DNA from: Trichoplusia ni
Lineage: Eukaryota > Arthropoda > Insecta > Lepidoptera > Noctuidae
Direction: 5' to 3'
Assembly: GCF_003590095.1 (NCBI RefSeq)
Contig: NC_039505.1
Location: 1,240,001 to 1,304,000 of the forward strand
Length of the DNA stretch: 64,000 bases
Positions within the stretch are counted from its first letter, which is position 1. The number at the start of each line of letters is the position of its first letter. The position numbers and the translations under genes were made by a program. Positions 1 through 10,397 of the stretch are shown here, in pieces. Under the pieces are notes generated by a model. The model did no database searches. It had not been told where the DNA came from and was given only the letters and a program-made list of their open reading frames with translations.

Positions 1-147
1 CGGTTGCAACCATGTTTCGGATATCAATGCAATGTGAACTTTATCTTGTTGCAATAGGAGTTCTAATTCATTACGTTTAGGTCGCAAGCTTCGTGCATTC
101 CACTGTATTATATTAAGTGAATTCATAACATTAGATCTTCTAGCCAT
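1..147 (-). CDS. I-like LINE ORF2, N-terminus only (endonuclease)
   Basis: Start of the second ORF of a non-LTR retrotransposon, cut by the window edge. Read on the minus strand from the ATG at 147 it gives an apurinic-endonuclease-like N-terminus with the motifs IIQWNARSLRP and LISETWLQP, matching the start of the full ORF2 at 22104-25826 (LQWNAQSLRP, LISETWLEP). The ATG overlaps the ORF1 stop by 8 nt, exactly as in the other copy, which suggests coupled termination and re-initiation. RT and RNase H would lie outside the window. Confidence 0.85.
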   Translation of the reverse strand, partial: MARRSNVMNSLNIIQWNARSLRPKRNELELLLQQDKVHIALISETWLQP

Positions 148-1723
148 TATTTAACATAGACATAAACTTTTCCCACAAACCATCTCCGCTCAAAGCCTTT
201 AATATCCACTTACCACATATTTCTATAAACAAATTAACTAATTGTTTACATTTAGTGAACCAATTTTCGTCAGATAAGCATACTTCTCTAATTCTTTTAT
301 AAATACTGTAGATACTAAAAGGTTTTTTTGCTTCCTCCGAATCTAGATTTTTTTCCTCCATCAGATTTTCCTTTGGTCCTCGCCTGTTGCCACATTCTTC
401 CGGGTTTTTTCCTTGTTTCTGTGAATGCCGAGTAGTTGTGTTTACCTCTTGAGCCACTTCTTCCCGTTGATTATTTTTGTCTACCCGCTTTTTTTGTGTA
501 TTTTTTTGTTGACGATATTCTACCTCCATTGAGTGTGCAGCTTTTTCGTTATGAATGATAGCCTCAGTGACTAAGACATTTCTATACGATGGCGGTGACT
601 CATCTCGCGAGTTGACCTCCGATTCTTGAGTACTCTCTTGAACGTTAATGTGATGCTCGTCATTAAAATATGTTTGTGTTGTTTTTTGTTTCAAATAAAT
701 TTCTAGAGCTTTCCGATAATTGCAGCTATTTTTTGTCATAATGTGTCTAATTTCCTTTTCTTTTAAAAACACGGGACATTTTTTGAACAAGGCCATATGT
801 GGTCCTTTGCAATTTACACAAATATATTTTTCAGTGTCACAATTTGGGTGATCTTTACCACATTTGGGACATATTTGTTTTCTGTTTGGACACGACCTGG
901 ACAAATGACCATATCTCCAACATACTGAACACTGAGACACTGGAAACGTATAAGGTTCCACTTTAAATCTACAACCGTATGCGTGAACGTACGGAGGTAA
1001 GATGTTACCTTTGAAGCAAATTCTGATGGTTTCAGAAGCTACCCATTCTCCATTATCAGATTGTCTTCTTAGTCTTCTGACTGATATGATGTCGTAATCA
1101 CACGCAACGTTTTCTAAGATTTCGTTTTCTTCCATCTCTAAGTCTACTTGCTTCACTATTCCGTAACATAAGTTAGCCTCGTCAGTCATTTGTACTCTGT
1201 ATCCTAAATCCACTAACTTTTCGCAGTTCAATAGATTCGACGCGTCTTCCCTATTATTAAAATAAATAACTGCTTTATATGCATTTTTATATGAGATTCT
1301 TGTGACATTTTCAACTTTTAGAGAACGTAGAAGCTTAGCCATCCCGAACTGTTTCGGTAGTATTTCTATTGCTGTGATTGATACAATTACCTCAGATTTA
1401 CTGGCCTGACCGTTTTTCTCATGTCTTTTATCACTATTTGAATTTTTTCGATTTGCTTTCTTGTGTCCCCTTTTAACTATTGTAAATTCATCTTCTATTA
1501 TCTCTTCATCATCCTGTCTCAATCTCTTCTCTGCAAGTCGTTGTTCGCAGTCGTTTTTCGTATTTGTTTTTTCGGTTAAAGTTGAATAAAGTCGTTGCTC
1601 ACCCCATCCCTCATTAGCCCACGTGCTGTTAAGTTGTTGTTCACATTCGATTACTGGATCCTCTCTCATTATATCACCGCCACTAAAGGCTCGTAAGTTA
1701 GAATCATTACTTACTTCGTCCAT
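140..1723 (-). CDS. I-like LINE ORF1 (Gag-like zinc-knuckle protein)
   Basis: Intact 527-aa ORF1 protein of an I-like non-LTR retrotransposon, expected to bind element RNA. The N-terminal third is charged (QDDEEIIEDEFTIVKRG). An RRM-like region follows (around residues 115-185, with PKQFGMAKLLRSLKVENV), then three Cys/His knuckles (CSVCWRYGHLSRSC, CPKCGKDHPNC, CVNCKGPHMALFKKC). The C-terminal tail is basic. It is colinear with the 518-aa ORF1 at 20558-22111 but clearly divergent in sequence, so this is a related subfamily and not a recent duplicate. The ATG at 1723 is the first in frame. ORF2 follows with an 8-nt overlap. Confidence 0.9.
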   Translation of the reverse strand: MDEVSNDSNLRAFSGGDIMREDPVIECEQQLNSTWANEGWGEQRLYSTLTEKTNTKNDCEQRLAEKRLRQDDEEIIEDEFTIVKRGHKKANRKNSNSDKRHEKNGQASKSEVIVSITAIEILPKQFGMAKLLRSLKVENVTRISYKNAYKAVIYFNNREDASNLLNCEKLVDLGYRVQMTDEANLCYGIVKQVDLEMEENEILENVACDYDIISVRRLRRQSDNGEWVASETIRICFKGNILPPYVHAYGCRFKVEPYTFPVSQCSVCWRYGHLSRSCPNRKQICPKCGKDHPNCDTEKYICVNCKGPHMALFKKCPVFLKEKEIRHIMTKNSCNYRKALEIYLKQKTTQTYFNDEHHINVQESTQESEVNSRDESPPSYRNVLVTEAIIHNEKAAHSMEVEYRQQKNTQKKRVDKNNQREEVAQEVNTTTRHSQKQGKNPEECGNRRGPKENLMEEKNLDSEEAKKPFSIYSIYKRIREVCLSDENWFTKCKQLVNLFIEICGKWILKALSGDGLWEKFMSMLNNG

Positions 1724-1887
1724 TTGAAATCAACACAGTAATTATCATTATGTAATAATAAGATAACGTGATCGTATAGTGCGGTCTAAGCGTACGTGCA
1801 TGCGCCTCGACTGCTCTCGCGTCACTCGTAGCATTGGTTTTGTTGAATTAAACTGATTTCTTCTCATCTTTCACAACAGGCAAGTTT

Positions 1888-3058
1888 AAAGTAAATGATG
1901 GCAATTGCCAATTTTTAAACAAATTTCATGAGAAGGAAGTCCGGGCATACTTAAAGAATTTAAGAATTCTATCGGGTAGGTAATTAGTGGCTTCTTGTTC
2001 ATCGACCATTCTACTCCTTTTCGATGGGCCATCGTTCACTCATCCCATATGATTAAATTACACTCGCGTAATACCTTAGCTTTGTCGCTATTTCTTGAAA
2101 TACTACAGGTTGGACTTTCCGTGCGATCTAAATCAATTGGTATTTTAAACATAGTGTGAGCAGTTTTACCTCCTGGTAGCAATGTTGCAGCTATCCCTGA
2201 TGAAGCCACGGCAAGAGCAATTTTACCCTGGTTTCGAACGGAAGCTAATATTAATTTAGTAACCATATTGTCCCCAAATTATTTTGAACACTCTCGCACA
2301 TGCGATCATAGACTGAACGTTGTTCTGCAGTCATCATTGGGACACCGCTTTCTAATGTCGTCAGCAGTTCGATTGGGTTGTAACCAATCTCTGCGGAATA
2401 TTCCCTTTTAGTAACCTCTCCGACTGAGGTTGGTGTTGGCAATTTTGGCAAACCATATTCACATAGTAATTTACCGCCTACTGCTGTTAAGTCATCCTGA
2501 AGAGCTAATAAGCACTGATTTATGGCAAGATCACGGAAATTTTCATTAGTTGTGCCTTCATCATTGTTAGGTATATTTCTAAGAAAGTCTTCTGAAAATT
2601 TTTCTTTATTGTTTTCCCATAATGTTACAGCATCTGACAAATTACAAAATGTGAGTAATGTTACAAATAAATGGCGTAACCGTCGTGGATTATCACTAAC
2701 ACAGGATTCTGCTAAAGCGTCATCCCAATGCTGATCATTTTCAAGCAAATGACGCGCTTGGCAAGCTGCTTGATAAGTGGGATAAACAACATCGTCTACT
2801 TTTCTCAAATCTATAAATGAGGTTGGTCCTCGCACTGTGTGTAATAATAATCGCAAATAGAAACACTCAGCGTTATTAGGATGAACGGTATACACTCTAC
2901 CAAGAACATGTTCTGTGAAAATACCTGACTCGCCACCTACAGGCCTGCCACGGCGTCTCCGATTAAAGACACCTCGTTGCATATTGTAGGTATAATACGA
3001 TGGAACTTCCTCATACAAAAGAGATTTTGCAAAATCATCAGTTTGGCAAAGTCGAAAG
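1888..3058 (-). pseudogene. Helitron RepHel, helicase part (copy 1)
   Basis: Remnant of the PIF1-like helicase half of a Helitron transposase (DNA unwinding during rolling-circle transposition). Visible on the minus strand are the pre-helicase region at 3018-2251 (VHPNNAECFYLRLLLHTVRGP) and helicase motifs Ia/II at 2266-2036 (GIAATLLPGGKTAH, LIIWDE). The Walker A segment that should lie between NNLG and TKLILAS is missing, leaving a frameshift at about 2255. A second deletion joins sequence near 2010 to sequence that is about 500 bp away in copy 2 (35283-35787). The motif V/VI end is lost at about 1888. The upstream Rep half continues at 6113 beyond the Penelope-like insertion. Confidence 0.85.
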
Positions 3059-3070
3059 AATGCTAATAAA

Positions 3071-3457
3071 ATGAAACTACTTTTACGGATTTTATCGCGG
3101 TTTAATTTTAGATTTTAGTTCCCGACGTTTCGAAACCTTTGCAGGTATCATGGTCACGGGCAGACTGAGATGGCGTTCGTCTTGACAGAAGATGTTGCTC
3201 GTTCTACCTTCATATTTTAATTAATTATTTGTGGTCCGACCTACGCAGTATGAGCTCACTGTGTCTTGATGTCTTGCAGCGCTGCTCTTGGGTTTGGCCT
3301 TGAGTTTATTTATTATTGGATCCCAAGTAGGTGATATCTTCCAGCCATCTTCTCTATTGAAATTAGGGTGTTTTTTAATCTCAATAGCCTCGCGAAACAT
3401 CCTAGGTAGGAATTTGGATTCTTTAGCGAGGATCTGTGGTTGGTCAAATCTAATATA
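3071..3457 (-). repeat. Penelope terminal direct repeat, 3' copy
   Basis: Matches 5652-6038 base for base apart from one visible change (GCAGGTATC versus GCAAGTATC). It contains the last ~240 nt of the ORF and the 3' UTR. Confidence 0.92.
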
Positions 3458-5647
3458 ATGGCTGGAACCTTCAGCATGTTCGGCGACTGCAGACTTCGTT
3501 GAGCGGCGGTGTTTGACGTCAGCTATGTGTTCTTTAACGCGGGTCTCTATGCTTCGTTTGGTTTGACCGATGTAAGAGAGGCCGCAGTCACAATCTAGTT
3601 TGTATACTCCTGCATCTTGTAGAGGTATGTGACACTTGACGGATGGTAAGGACTGGCTAATCTTCTTTGGCGGCTTGAAGTATGTTTTAATTGAAGCTCG
3701 CTTCAGGATGTAACCAATCTTGTCAGTGACTCCTCTGACATATGGTAGTACAGCAGGCAAACGATCAACAGTGGCTGGCTTCACTCGGTTTCTGTGACGG
3801 GGCCGTGGAACTTGGAGCTTGTTGTCTCGCAGTACTTGCTTGACGTGTTGAAGCTCAGCGGCAAGGTGTCTGTCATCACAGAGTCCGTGTGCTCTCTGAA
3901 ACAAAGATTTTCCCACGGTAGCTAACTGTTTAGGGTGGTGGTGAGATTCACCGTTTAAGTACCTATCTGTATGGGTCTTCTTTCGATACACGGTGTGACT
4001 TATGGTCTGATCAGGATTCCTTTTAACTAATATGTCTAAGAAGGCAAGAGATTTATTATCCTCCAACTCCATAGTGAATTGAATTTTGTTATTGATGGAG
4101 TTGAGATGTCTTAAAAATGCATTTACTTGACTAGATGGTAAAACTGTGAAAGTATCATCTACGTACCGTTTGTAGAACCTGGGAGTGAAAGGAGCTGTTT
4201 TTAAGGCTGTCTCCTCGAAGTCTTCCATGAATATATCGGCGACTACAGGGGATACAGGCGAGCCCATCGCTACACCATCTACTTGTACATAGAATTTATT
4301 GTTCCACAGTAGGTAGCCAGATGTGAGGCAGTGCTCGAGAAGTTCTGCATATTCTAGAGGTAGGTTGTTCTCTGCTAGCTTCTTGGAAACAATTTCAATA
4401 CAATCCTTGACTGGTAGGCATGTAAACAAGGACTGTACGTCGAAACTAACCATTACTTCATTGTCTTGAAGATGTAGATGTTTAATCTCATTGACAAAGT
4501 GGTATGAATCCTTCACAAACGCTGTAGTGTTGCCTCTGAGTGGTGAGAGTGTTTTCGCGACGTGCTGAGCCAATCTGTAGGTTGGTGTGTCGATTTGGCT
4601 TACAATAGGACGTAGCGGGGCGTTTGGTTTGTGTATCTTTGGCAACCCATACAGTTTAGGTGGTTTTGCGCATGTAGGTATTAAGTAGGTAACATCTAGA
4701 CTTAATGCTTCGGAGTGTTTCTTAACCAAGGCGGTGGCAGTTGTTAACACCTTTTTGGTAGGATCAGTTTTCACTGGTTTATATGTACTTGCGTCCGACA
4801 ATAGATCTTCTATTTTAGCATTGTAGTCCGATGTATCCATGACGACCGTAGCGTTTCCCTTATCTGCACGGAGTATAGTTACATCTTGTCTGTTTTTGAG
4901 GTTCTTTAAAGCGAGATGTTCGGCTTTAGGGAGGTTTGGTTTGGGCACTACACTTCGACGTAAAACAGATGATATATCTTGGCGTATCGCCTCCAAATCT
5001 TCCTTCCTCACGTTATTGTTGAACAGGCAAGTCTCAACATTGCAAATAATGTCCTCGTACGGTATTCTACGCGGTGTTACAGCGAAATTTAAACCTTTTT
5101 GTAGTACTTGCACGGTCGGTGGATCTAACGTTTGTTTTGACAGATTTATAACTGCGCGTGATTGGTTGACGTTTGGCGGGCGCGTTCCGTTTTCGTTTAT
5201 TGTTTTGTTTGACGCGTTCGATTTTGAATTTAATTTTTCATATTTATTTATTAAGTTTTGTTTGCTTTCGAGATATTTGGTGTTTTCGCGCTTGTTTAGT
5301 ATTTCGAAGCATGTATTAAAATCGAAAGTTGATAAAACTGTTTTCAAATCATTAGTCACGATCTCAACGGTTTTGTTTAAATTTTGTAGGTCGGAACGAG
5401 TTTCATGAATTTTTAGGACGAGTAACTTTTTGCTTGCCTGATGGAGGATCTTGGCGCTCCCTCGTATGTCTTTCTTAGGTGATATCTTGAGACACGTTGG
5501 GATGAGAGATCTCTTCAAGAATGCTAAAGATGTTGTATATCTTGCGCGCTTAGTCTTGAGATCTTCCAACCGGCGTATTTTGTTTGCTATGTCCAGTCCG
5601 TACTGGGTTACATAGTGGTTTCTTAGGTTTACGCGAATGTTAGACAT
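3221..5647 (-). CDS. Penelope-like RT with GIY-YIG endonuclease
   Basis: Uninterrupted 808-aa polyprotein. The N-terminal ~200 residues are charged and helical. The reverse transcriptase follows, with ILRADKGNATVVMD, YGLPKIHKPNAPLRPI, VSFDVQSLFTCLP, GVAMGSPVSPVVAD and the catalytic RYVDDTFTVL. A linker leads to a C-terminal GIY-YIG nuclease (GVYKLDCDCGLSYIGQTKRS, then EHIADVKH). RT copies the element RNA and the nuclease nicks target DNA. Length and domain order are those of endonuclease-positive Penelope elements. The ATG at 5647 lies 4 nt from the internal copy of the terminal repeat. I see no stop or frameshift and all key RT residues are present, so it may be functional or recently so. 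Confidence 0.93.
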   Translation of the reverse strand: MSNIRVNLRNHYVTQYGLDIANKIRRLEDLKTKRARYTTSLAFLKRSLIPTCLKISPKKDIRGSAKILHQASKKLLVLKIHETRSDLQNLNKTVEIVTNDLKTVLSTFDFNTCFEILNKRENTKYLESKQNLINKYEKLNSKSNASNKTINENGTRPPNVNQSRAVINLSKQTLDPPTVQVLQKGLNFAVTPRRIPYEDIICNVETCLFNNNVRKEDLEAIRQDISSVLRRSVVPKPNLPKAEHLALKNLKNRQDVTILRADKGNATVVMDTSDYNAKIEDLLSDASTYKPVKTDPTKKVLTTATALVKKHSEALSLDVTYLIPTCAKPPKLYGLPKIHKPNAPLRPIVSQIDTPTYRLAQHVAKTLSPLRGNTTAFVKDSYHFVNEIKHLHLQDNEVMVSFDVQSLFTCLPVKDCIEIVSKKLAENNLPLEYAELLEHCLTSGYLLWNNKFYVQVDGVAMGSPVSPVVADIFMEDFEETALKTAPFTPRFYKRYVDDTFTVLPSSQVNAFLRHLNSINNKIQFTMELEDNKSLAFLDILVKRNPDQTISHTVYRKKTHTDRYLNGESHHHPKQLATVGKSLFQRAHGLCDDRHLAAELQHVKQVLRDNKLQVPRPRHRNRVKPATVDRLPAVLPYVRGVTDKIGYILKRASIKTYFKPPKKISQSLPSVKCHIPLQDAGVYKLDCDCGLSYIGQTKRSIETRVKEHIADVKHRRSTKSAVAEHAEGSSHYIRFDQPQILAKESKFLPRMFREAIEIKKHPNFNREDGWKISPTWDPIINKLKAKPKSSAARHQDTVSSYCVGRTTNN

Positions 5648-5651
5648 TGAA

Positions 5652-6038
5652 ATGAAACTACTTTTACGGATTTTATCGCGGTTTAATTTTAGATTTTAGT
5701 TCCCGACGTTTCGAAACCTTTGCAAGTATCATGGTCACGGGCAGACTGAGATGGCGTTCGTCTTGACAGAAGATGTTGCTCGTTCTACCTTCATATTTTA
5801 ATTAATTATTTGTGGTCCGACCTACGCAGTATGAGCTCACTGTGTCTTGATGTCTTGCAGCGCTGCTCTTGGGTTTGGCCTTGAGTTTATTTATTATTGG
5901 ATCCCAAGTAGGTGATATCTTCCAGCCATCTTCTCTATTGAAATTAGGGTGTTTTTTAATCTCAATAGCCTCGCGAAACATCCTAGGTAGGAATTTGGAT
6001 TCTTTAGCGAGGATCTGTGGTTGGTCAAATCTAATATA
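5652..6038 (-). repeat. Penelope terminal direct repeat, 5' copy
   Basis: Upstream copy of the 3' terminal segment, lying in front of the ORF. The short ORF readable on the plus strand here is a shadow of the C-terminal coding fragment. Confidence 0.92.
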
Positions 6039-6039
6039 T

Positions 6040-6100
6040 AAAAATCCGTAAAAGTAGTTTCATTTCAATGTCTAACATTCGCGTAAACCTAAGAAACCAC
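6040..6100. repeat. Inverted copy of the Penelope ORF start
   Basis: This 61-bp segment is the reverse complement of 5615-5675, which spans the first codons of the ORF and the start of the repeat. It forms the outer 5' edge of the element, directly against the target duplication. Confidence 0.88.
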
Positions 6101-6112
6101 AATGCTAATAAA

Positions 6113-8559
6113 GTTGTTTGTGTAGGGTTCTCTAATCGTTCTGTAACATTTTCGGCGTTGAAATATATACGTTGACCGCCTTCAAGATGAACATCTAGAT
6201 GAGTCACAGGTGGATATCTTTCGTGAATGTTGAAACTTAAGATCCGCCGCACAGCTTCTGAAGAACTAATATATCTGCCTGACTGAAATCTAGTAATTTC
6301 ATTATGTTCATTTCTCAACGCAAATGTAGCGTGGTCACTGCCCTTATTAATGTACTTACAAATATATTTTATTGACTCAACACTATTACACATTTCAACA
6401 TTTATGTGAGTTTGAAATGTTCTAGACAACACAGGCGAATACGGAACGACCCACCTATTATCTAAAGTTACCTGTTGTCTAGACACTCGTTTTTCAACAG
6501 TAAAACCACCATTGTCTCTTCAACGACGACGATATAATGGGTATCCATCATGTCCTGTTACAGTTTCATCCACTAAGCATTTTGGATATCTTTTAGTGCA
6601 ACGACCGTCTTGCATGCAAGGAGAATTCCCGTTAAATGCACCACATGGACCATGTACCATATGGGTTTTAACAATGTCGTATAGCACGCGATCTGCAATC
6701 GGACTTGAAATTTCAGCACTGATTAAACTGTCTACATCATTAGGTCGAACCTCATCTTTTAACCATAGCAGGATATGTGCGTGGGGTAAGCCGCGTTTTT
6801 GCCATTCAACACTATACATATAACACAATACTTCTCCAAAAATGTTATCTTTGGTAAGTAGATCTATCATTAATTTTAATTTTAAATGAAAAACTCTTGC
6901 GATGATATCATGGTGGTCATGCGGTGCTTGATCCTCAAGAAGCTCCCAAGTGATTTCATCACACTTAGGATTGGCAGTTACAGTAATAAATAAGTCAGGA
7001 CATCCATATTTTCTTACGTAACAAAAAGCACCTTGAGTACGTTCGTGCATGTACCGTGGACCACCAGTAAAAGAAGAGGGTAAAATAACTAAACGGCCCA
7101 TATTCACCGTATCATTATATTGCTGCATGGCGTCGCGAAGGTATACGTATTCTTCAGCGCGTAGCTTGCTCTGATTAAATCGTAAGTAAACTAACCTTTC
7201 AGTTTCAATTTTTGCGTACATGTCAACAATAAACTGATTGAAGAAGCCACGAAAACGTTGAAAGTATACAAACCTATTCCGCCTCACTTGCAAGTGGTAA
7301 CAATAAAATTGAAGGCATGAAATCTTTTTATTATAATTAGGTGCACCTGTATGCGGATCAGTTTGGTATAATAACCATCTTCCCCTCGACAACATATCAG
7401 ACGATATTGCAAACTGTCATAAGCCCTGTAGGTTTCGTAAATACGTTGCAAACGATTGTCTCTGGACCGGATAACAATATCACGCCTATCACATTCTTGG
7501 TCGACCAATACCACAGCAACTTCATTTGTGGATGGAGCATTATAACGCCTAGGATGTTCCTGAGTTGGACGCCTATCGGCATTTATAACAATTTTATAAT
7601 TGCTATCATCATATCGAGGAAGAGCTTCTAGTGCCGATTTAAAACTGCATACATATGAATTAACCTGATGCAACATGTCTTGAAGTTGTGAAATTAGTTC
7701 AATATTAAATTCGGGAAATATTGATTTCTTATATTCGACTGTTCGTTGTAGTCGGACACGAAATATATTTAAAGAAACTTCAACCTAACCTCCAGAACAA
7801 CAGAAACCAGCCGACTCCTTACTCCACTTTGAAGCATTACAAAAAACACATGCTACATTCATATTGCCTATTAAAGAAGATGATCTGTAATCAATTGCGA
7901 AGTTAGAAGCAAACCCACTTTTATATTTGTCGGACCACGCCACCGAAATTCTAGATTGATCATCTTTGTGTAAATCTAAGTTATTAAGACTATGTCGAAA
8001 TCTGTCTGAGGTAAGACGGGCCTCTCGCTGTTCGTCCGTTTCAAGAGACCGAATTATTTCGATTCTTAATCTTTCATTAGACAAACTTATTAATCGATCT
8101 TGTCTCAAAGAATTGTAATGTTCGCGTACCGACTCTATTCGTTGTACATGCTCATGTTCATCTTCAAGAGATCGAATAATATTATGGTGCACCCTATCAT
8201 TTGTCAATTCTCGAGATAAAATATGACGATCTCGGTCAGCTGTGAGTTCAGCCGTAGTTCTCGTTGTGAAGCAGTTTCAGCTTCTCGGGATAACACATGT
8301 TGTTCTCGGTCAATATTAAGCCTAAGTTCTCGTTGAGAAAAGCTTTGAGACGCACGTGATGTAGCTCGTCTCGCTTTGTCAGCTGCTAATCGCATCTCTC
8401 TCTCTGGAGAGCTTGCATTGGCTCGAGAAGTTGAGGCACTAACTCTCATAGAGTTTAATCGATGTGCTTTTCCTCTGCTGATTCTTGAGAACGCGCATTT
8501 CTCATCCTCTTAGCACCTCTCGAATTTCGAGATAAAAATGGTCGTTTTTTAGGTGGCAT
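6113..8559 (-). pseudogene. Helitron RepHel, Rep (HUH) part (copy 1)
   Basis: N-terminal and Rep portion of a Helitron transposase (HUH endonuclease of rolling-circle transposition). It starts at the ATG at 8559 with a basic, arginine-rich leader, then repeated SQRELRLN-type segments, a Cys motif (CVFCNASKW...GFCC) near 7800, the Helitron N domain, the HUH motif GLPHAHILLWL at about 6760, and the tyrosine motif YICKYINKG at about 6350. It is inactive: there is a frameshift near 8460, an in-frame TAG at about 7783, a frameshift near 7385, and a TGA at 6520-6522 after PLYRRR. The reading frame runs into the Penelope-like insertion at 6100 and resumes at 3058. Confidence 0.9.
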
Positions 8560-8593
8560 TTTGTATTTTTAATTAACTTGTATTTTTAATTGT

Positions 8594-10104
8594 TTGTGTG
8601 AAAACAATGAACAACAGACTATTATAAACGCTGCTAAATGTTTAGAAGGAGAATTAAAACCTAAGAAGTTCTCACCAGAACAAGCATTAGCATTATTTTT
8701 GGATGCCTCATTGTCGAAGCATCAATATGAAATTATTAAAAAAGCGACGAAGGACTTGGGCTGCGACAATTTTCCTTGCTATGATATAGTTTCAAAAGCC
8801 AAGAAGATGTGCTTAGCAGAAGATATAGAGTGCACCGAATCTTACGCTGTTGTAGGTTTACAAAATTTACTGGACCATACCGTGAAACGGATATTCATGA
8901 CCAAAACGAAAGAAGAGTTGTCGGAAATGAATGATACCTGCACTTTAGATTCGAAATGGGGATGTGATGGCTCTTCCGGCCACAGTGAATATAAACAAGC
9001 TTTTGATGAAGAAGACATTTCTGATGAAAACTTGTTTTTGACATCATTGGTACCATTACGTCTTACTGATGCCAAAAATGATACTAATGTTCATTGGTTT
9101 AACAACAGTCCATCTTCTACGAGACTTTGCCGGCCAGTGCAGTTCCAGTTTACGAAAGAAACTCGTGAAATCATTAAAAATGAGATTTCAAGAATGGAGG
9201 GAGAAATTAAAAATCTTAACGAATCAATTGTGAATGTTGATAGGAAAATATATAAAGTGAAACACAATCTAATGTTCACTATGATTGATGGCAAAGTGGC
9301 TCAAACCGTTACTGATACGGCTTCAAATGCTGTGTGCTTCATTTGTAAAGCAAAGCCAACCGAAATGAACGACTTGAACCGTGTGAGGACCAAGGTAGTA
9401 GACGAGGCTGCGTTAAAAGTTGGCTTGTCTCCTCTTCACGCAAGAATCAAATTTATGGAATGTATTCTACACATCGCGTATAACAAATCATTCCAAATGT
9501 GGCGTGTAAATAAAAACACATCGCACTTACGTGATGAAGAAAAAAAAAAAGAATACAGGGGTTGTTTGCAAAAGTTGGCCTTAAAGTAGACTGTGTCAAA
9601 CAAGGTTCCGGAACTACCAACGATGGCAACATGGCTCGTAGATTTTTTGCCGATGCAAGAAAAACATCGGAAATTACTGGGGTTGATTTCGATTTGATTT
9701 ATCGATTTTCCATAATCTTACAAGTCATCAACTCCGGAGCTTGTATAGATGCTGTGAAATTTGGTGAATATTGCGAAGATACGGCCGAACGCTATTTAAG
9801 CTTGTATAGTTGGTATTATATGCCAAATACCATTCATAAAGTGTTGATACATGGCAGTAAAATTATATCAGCTGCAATGCTACCGATTGGTATGTTATCC
9901 GAAGAGGCACAAGAAGCGCGCAATAAAGATTATCGTCAGTACAGATTGCATCATGCGAGAAAATGTTCTCGAGAAAGTACTAAAGAAGACGTAATCAACA
10001 TGCTACTAATTTCTTCGAATCCTTTATTATATACTATGAGGAAAGGGCCAATAAAAAAGCATTTGCCCTTAGATGAGGATGCAAAAAATCTCCTTAGTTA
10101 TTAA
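8594..10104 (+). pseudogene. RAG1-like Transib transposase, frameshifted
   Basis: Cut-and-paste transposase of the Transib family, the relatives of the vertebrate V(D)J recombinase RAG1. The first part (8594-9589) has KWGCDGSSGH with a candidate catalytic Asp (residue 125), TMIDGKVAQ with the second Asp (232), and CFICKA, matching the RAG1 zinc-binding Cys pair. The second part (9562-10104) has QGSGTTNDGNMARRFF, TIHKVLIHG and SEEAQEARNKDYRQYR, which carries the likely catalytic Glu and aligns with the RAG1 region around E962. The frame breaks in the A11 run at about 9540-9551 (one base). No in-frame ATG precedes the conserved part, so the 5' end is probably truncated. A polyadenylation-like AATAAA follows at about 10182. 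Terminal CACA-type repeats were not found with confidence. Confidence 0.85.
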
Positions 10105-10397
10105 TTATTTTGTTTTTATTTATTATTTACATTTTTATAGCTAGTATGTTTGTTGTTATCTATATTTAGTTATATTTGCAAATAAAATATTTATAGTGAT
10201 TAACTAATATTTTTTTTAATTGTTCCCATTTCGAATGCTAAATTTCGTGGAAAAACCATGACTTATAATCACAGTAATTAACTTATACATACTAGTGATG
10301 CATATTTATATTAGTAATGACATAATCATATCATTAAATAAGCAAAAAACTTATTGAAATCAATAACAAACGGCTTTACGTAGTTATTTCCTCGCGC
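10105..10397. other. AT-rich sequence after Transib
   Basis: No coding signal. It contains the AATAAA at about 10182 and AT-rich sequence up to the next LINE fragment. No clear Transib terminus was seen. Confidence 0.5.

Larger units (their letters stand above)
1..1835 (-). mobile_element. I-like LINE, 5' portion
   Basis: The minus-strand element comprises a short 5' UTR (about 1724-1835, GC-rich with CGCGAGAGCAGTCG-like sequence similar in style to the UTR of the copy starting at 20453), ORF1, and the first 147 nt of ORF2. The 5' limit is approximate. The 3' end lies beyond position 1, so no target duplication can be scored. Confidence 0.75.
3071..6100 (-). mobile_element. Penelope-like element, full length, inserted in Helitron
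   Basis: A 3.03-kb Penelope-like retroelement flanked by a perfect 12-bp target duplication AATGCTAATAAA (3059-3070 and 6101-6112). It has the family's unusual architecture. A 387-bp terminal segment is directly repeated (3071-3457 and 5652-6038, one difference seen), and the outer 61 bp (6040-6100) is an inverted copy of 5615-5675. One ORF lies between the repeats. The insertion interrupts the Helitron Rep/helicase reading frame, so it is younger than that Helitron. Confidence 0.93.

Noticed and set aside
4839..5408. 189-codon plus-strand ORF inside the Penelope-like gene
   Set aside because: Antisense shadow of an intact RT frame, with no domain.
5869..6051. Plus-strand ORF near the Penelope 5' end
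   Set aside because: Antisense to the duplicated terminal segment. Not a gene.
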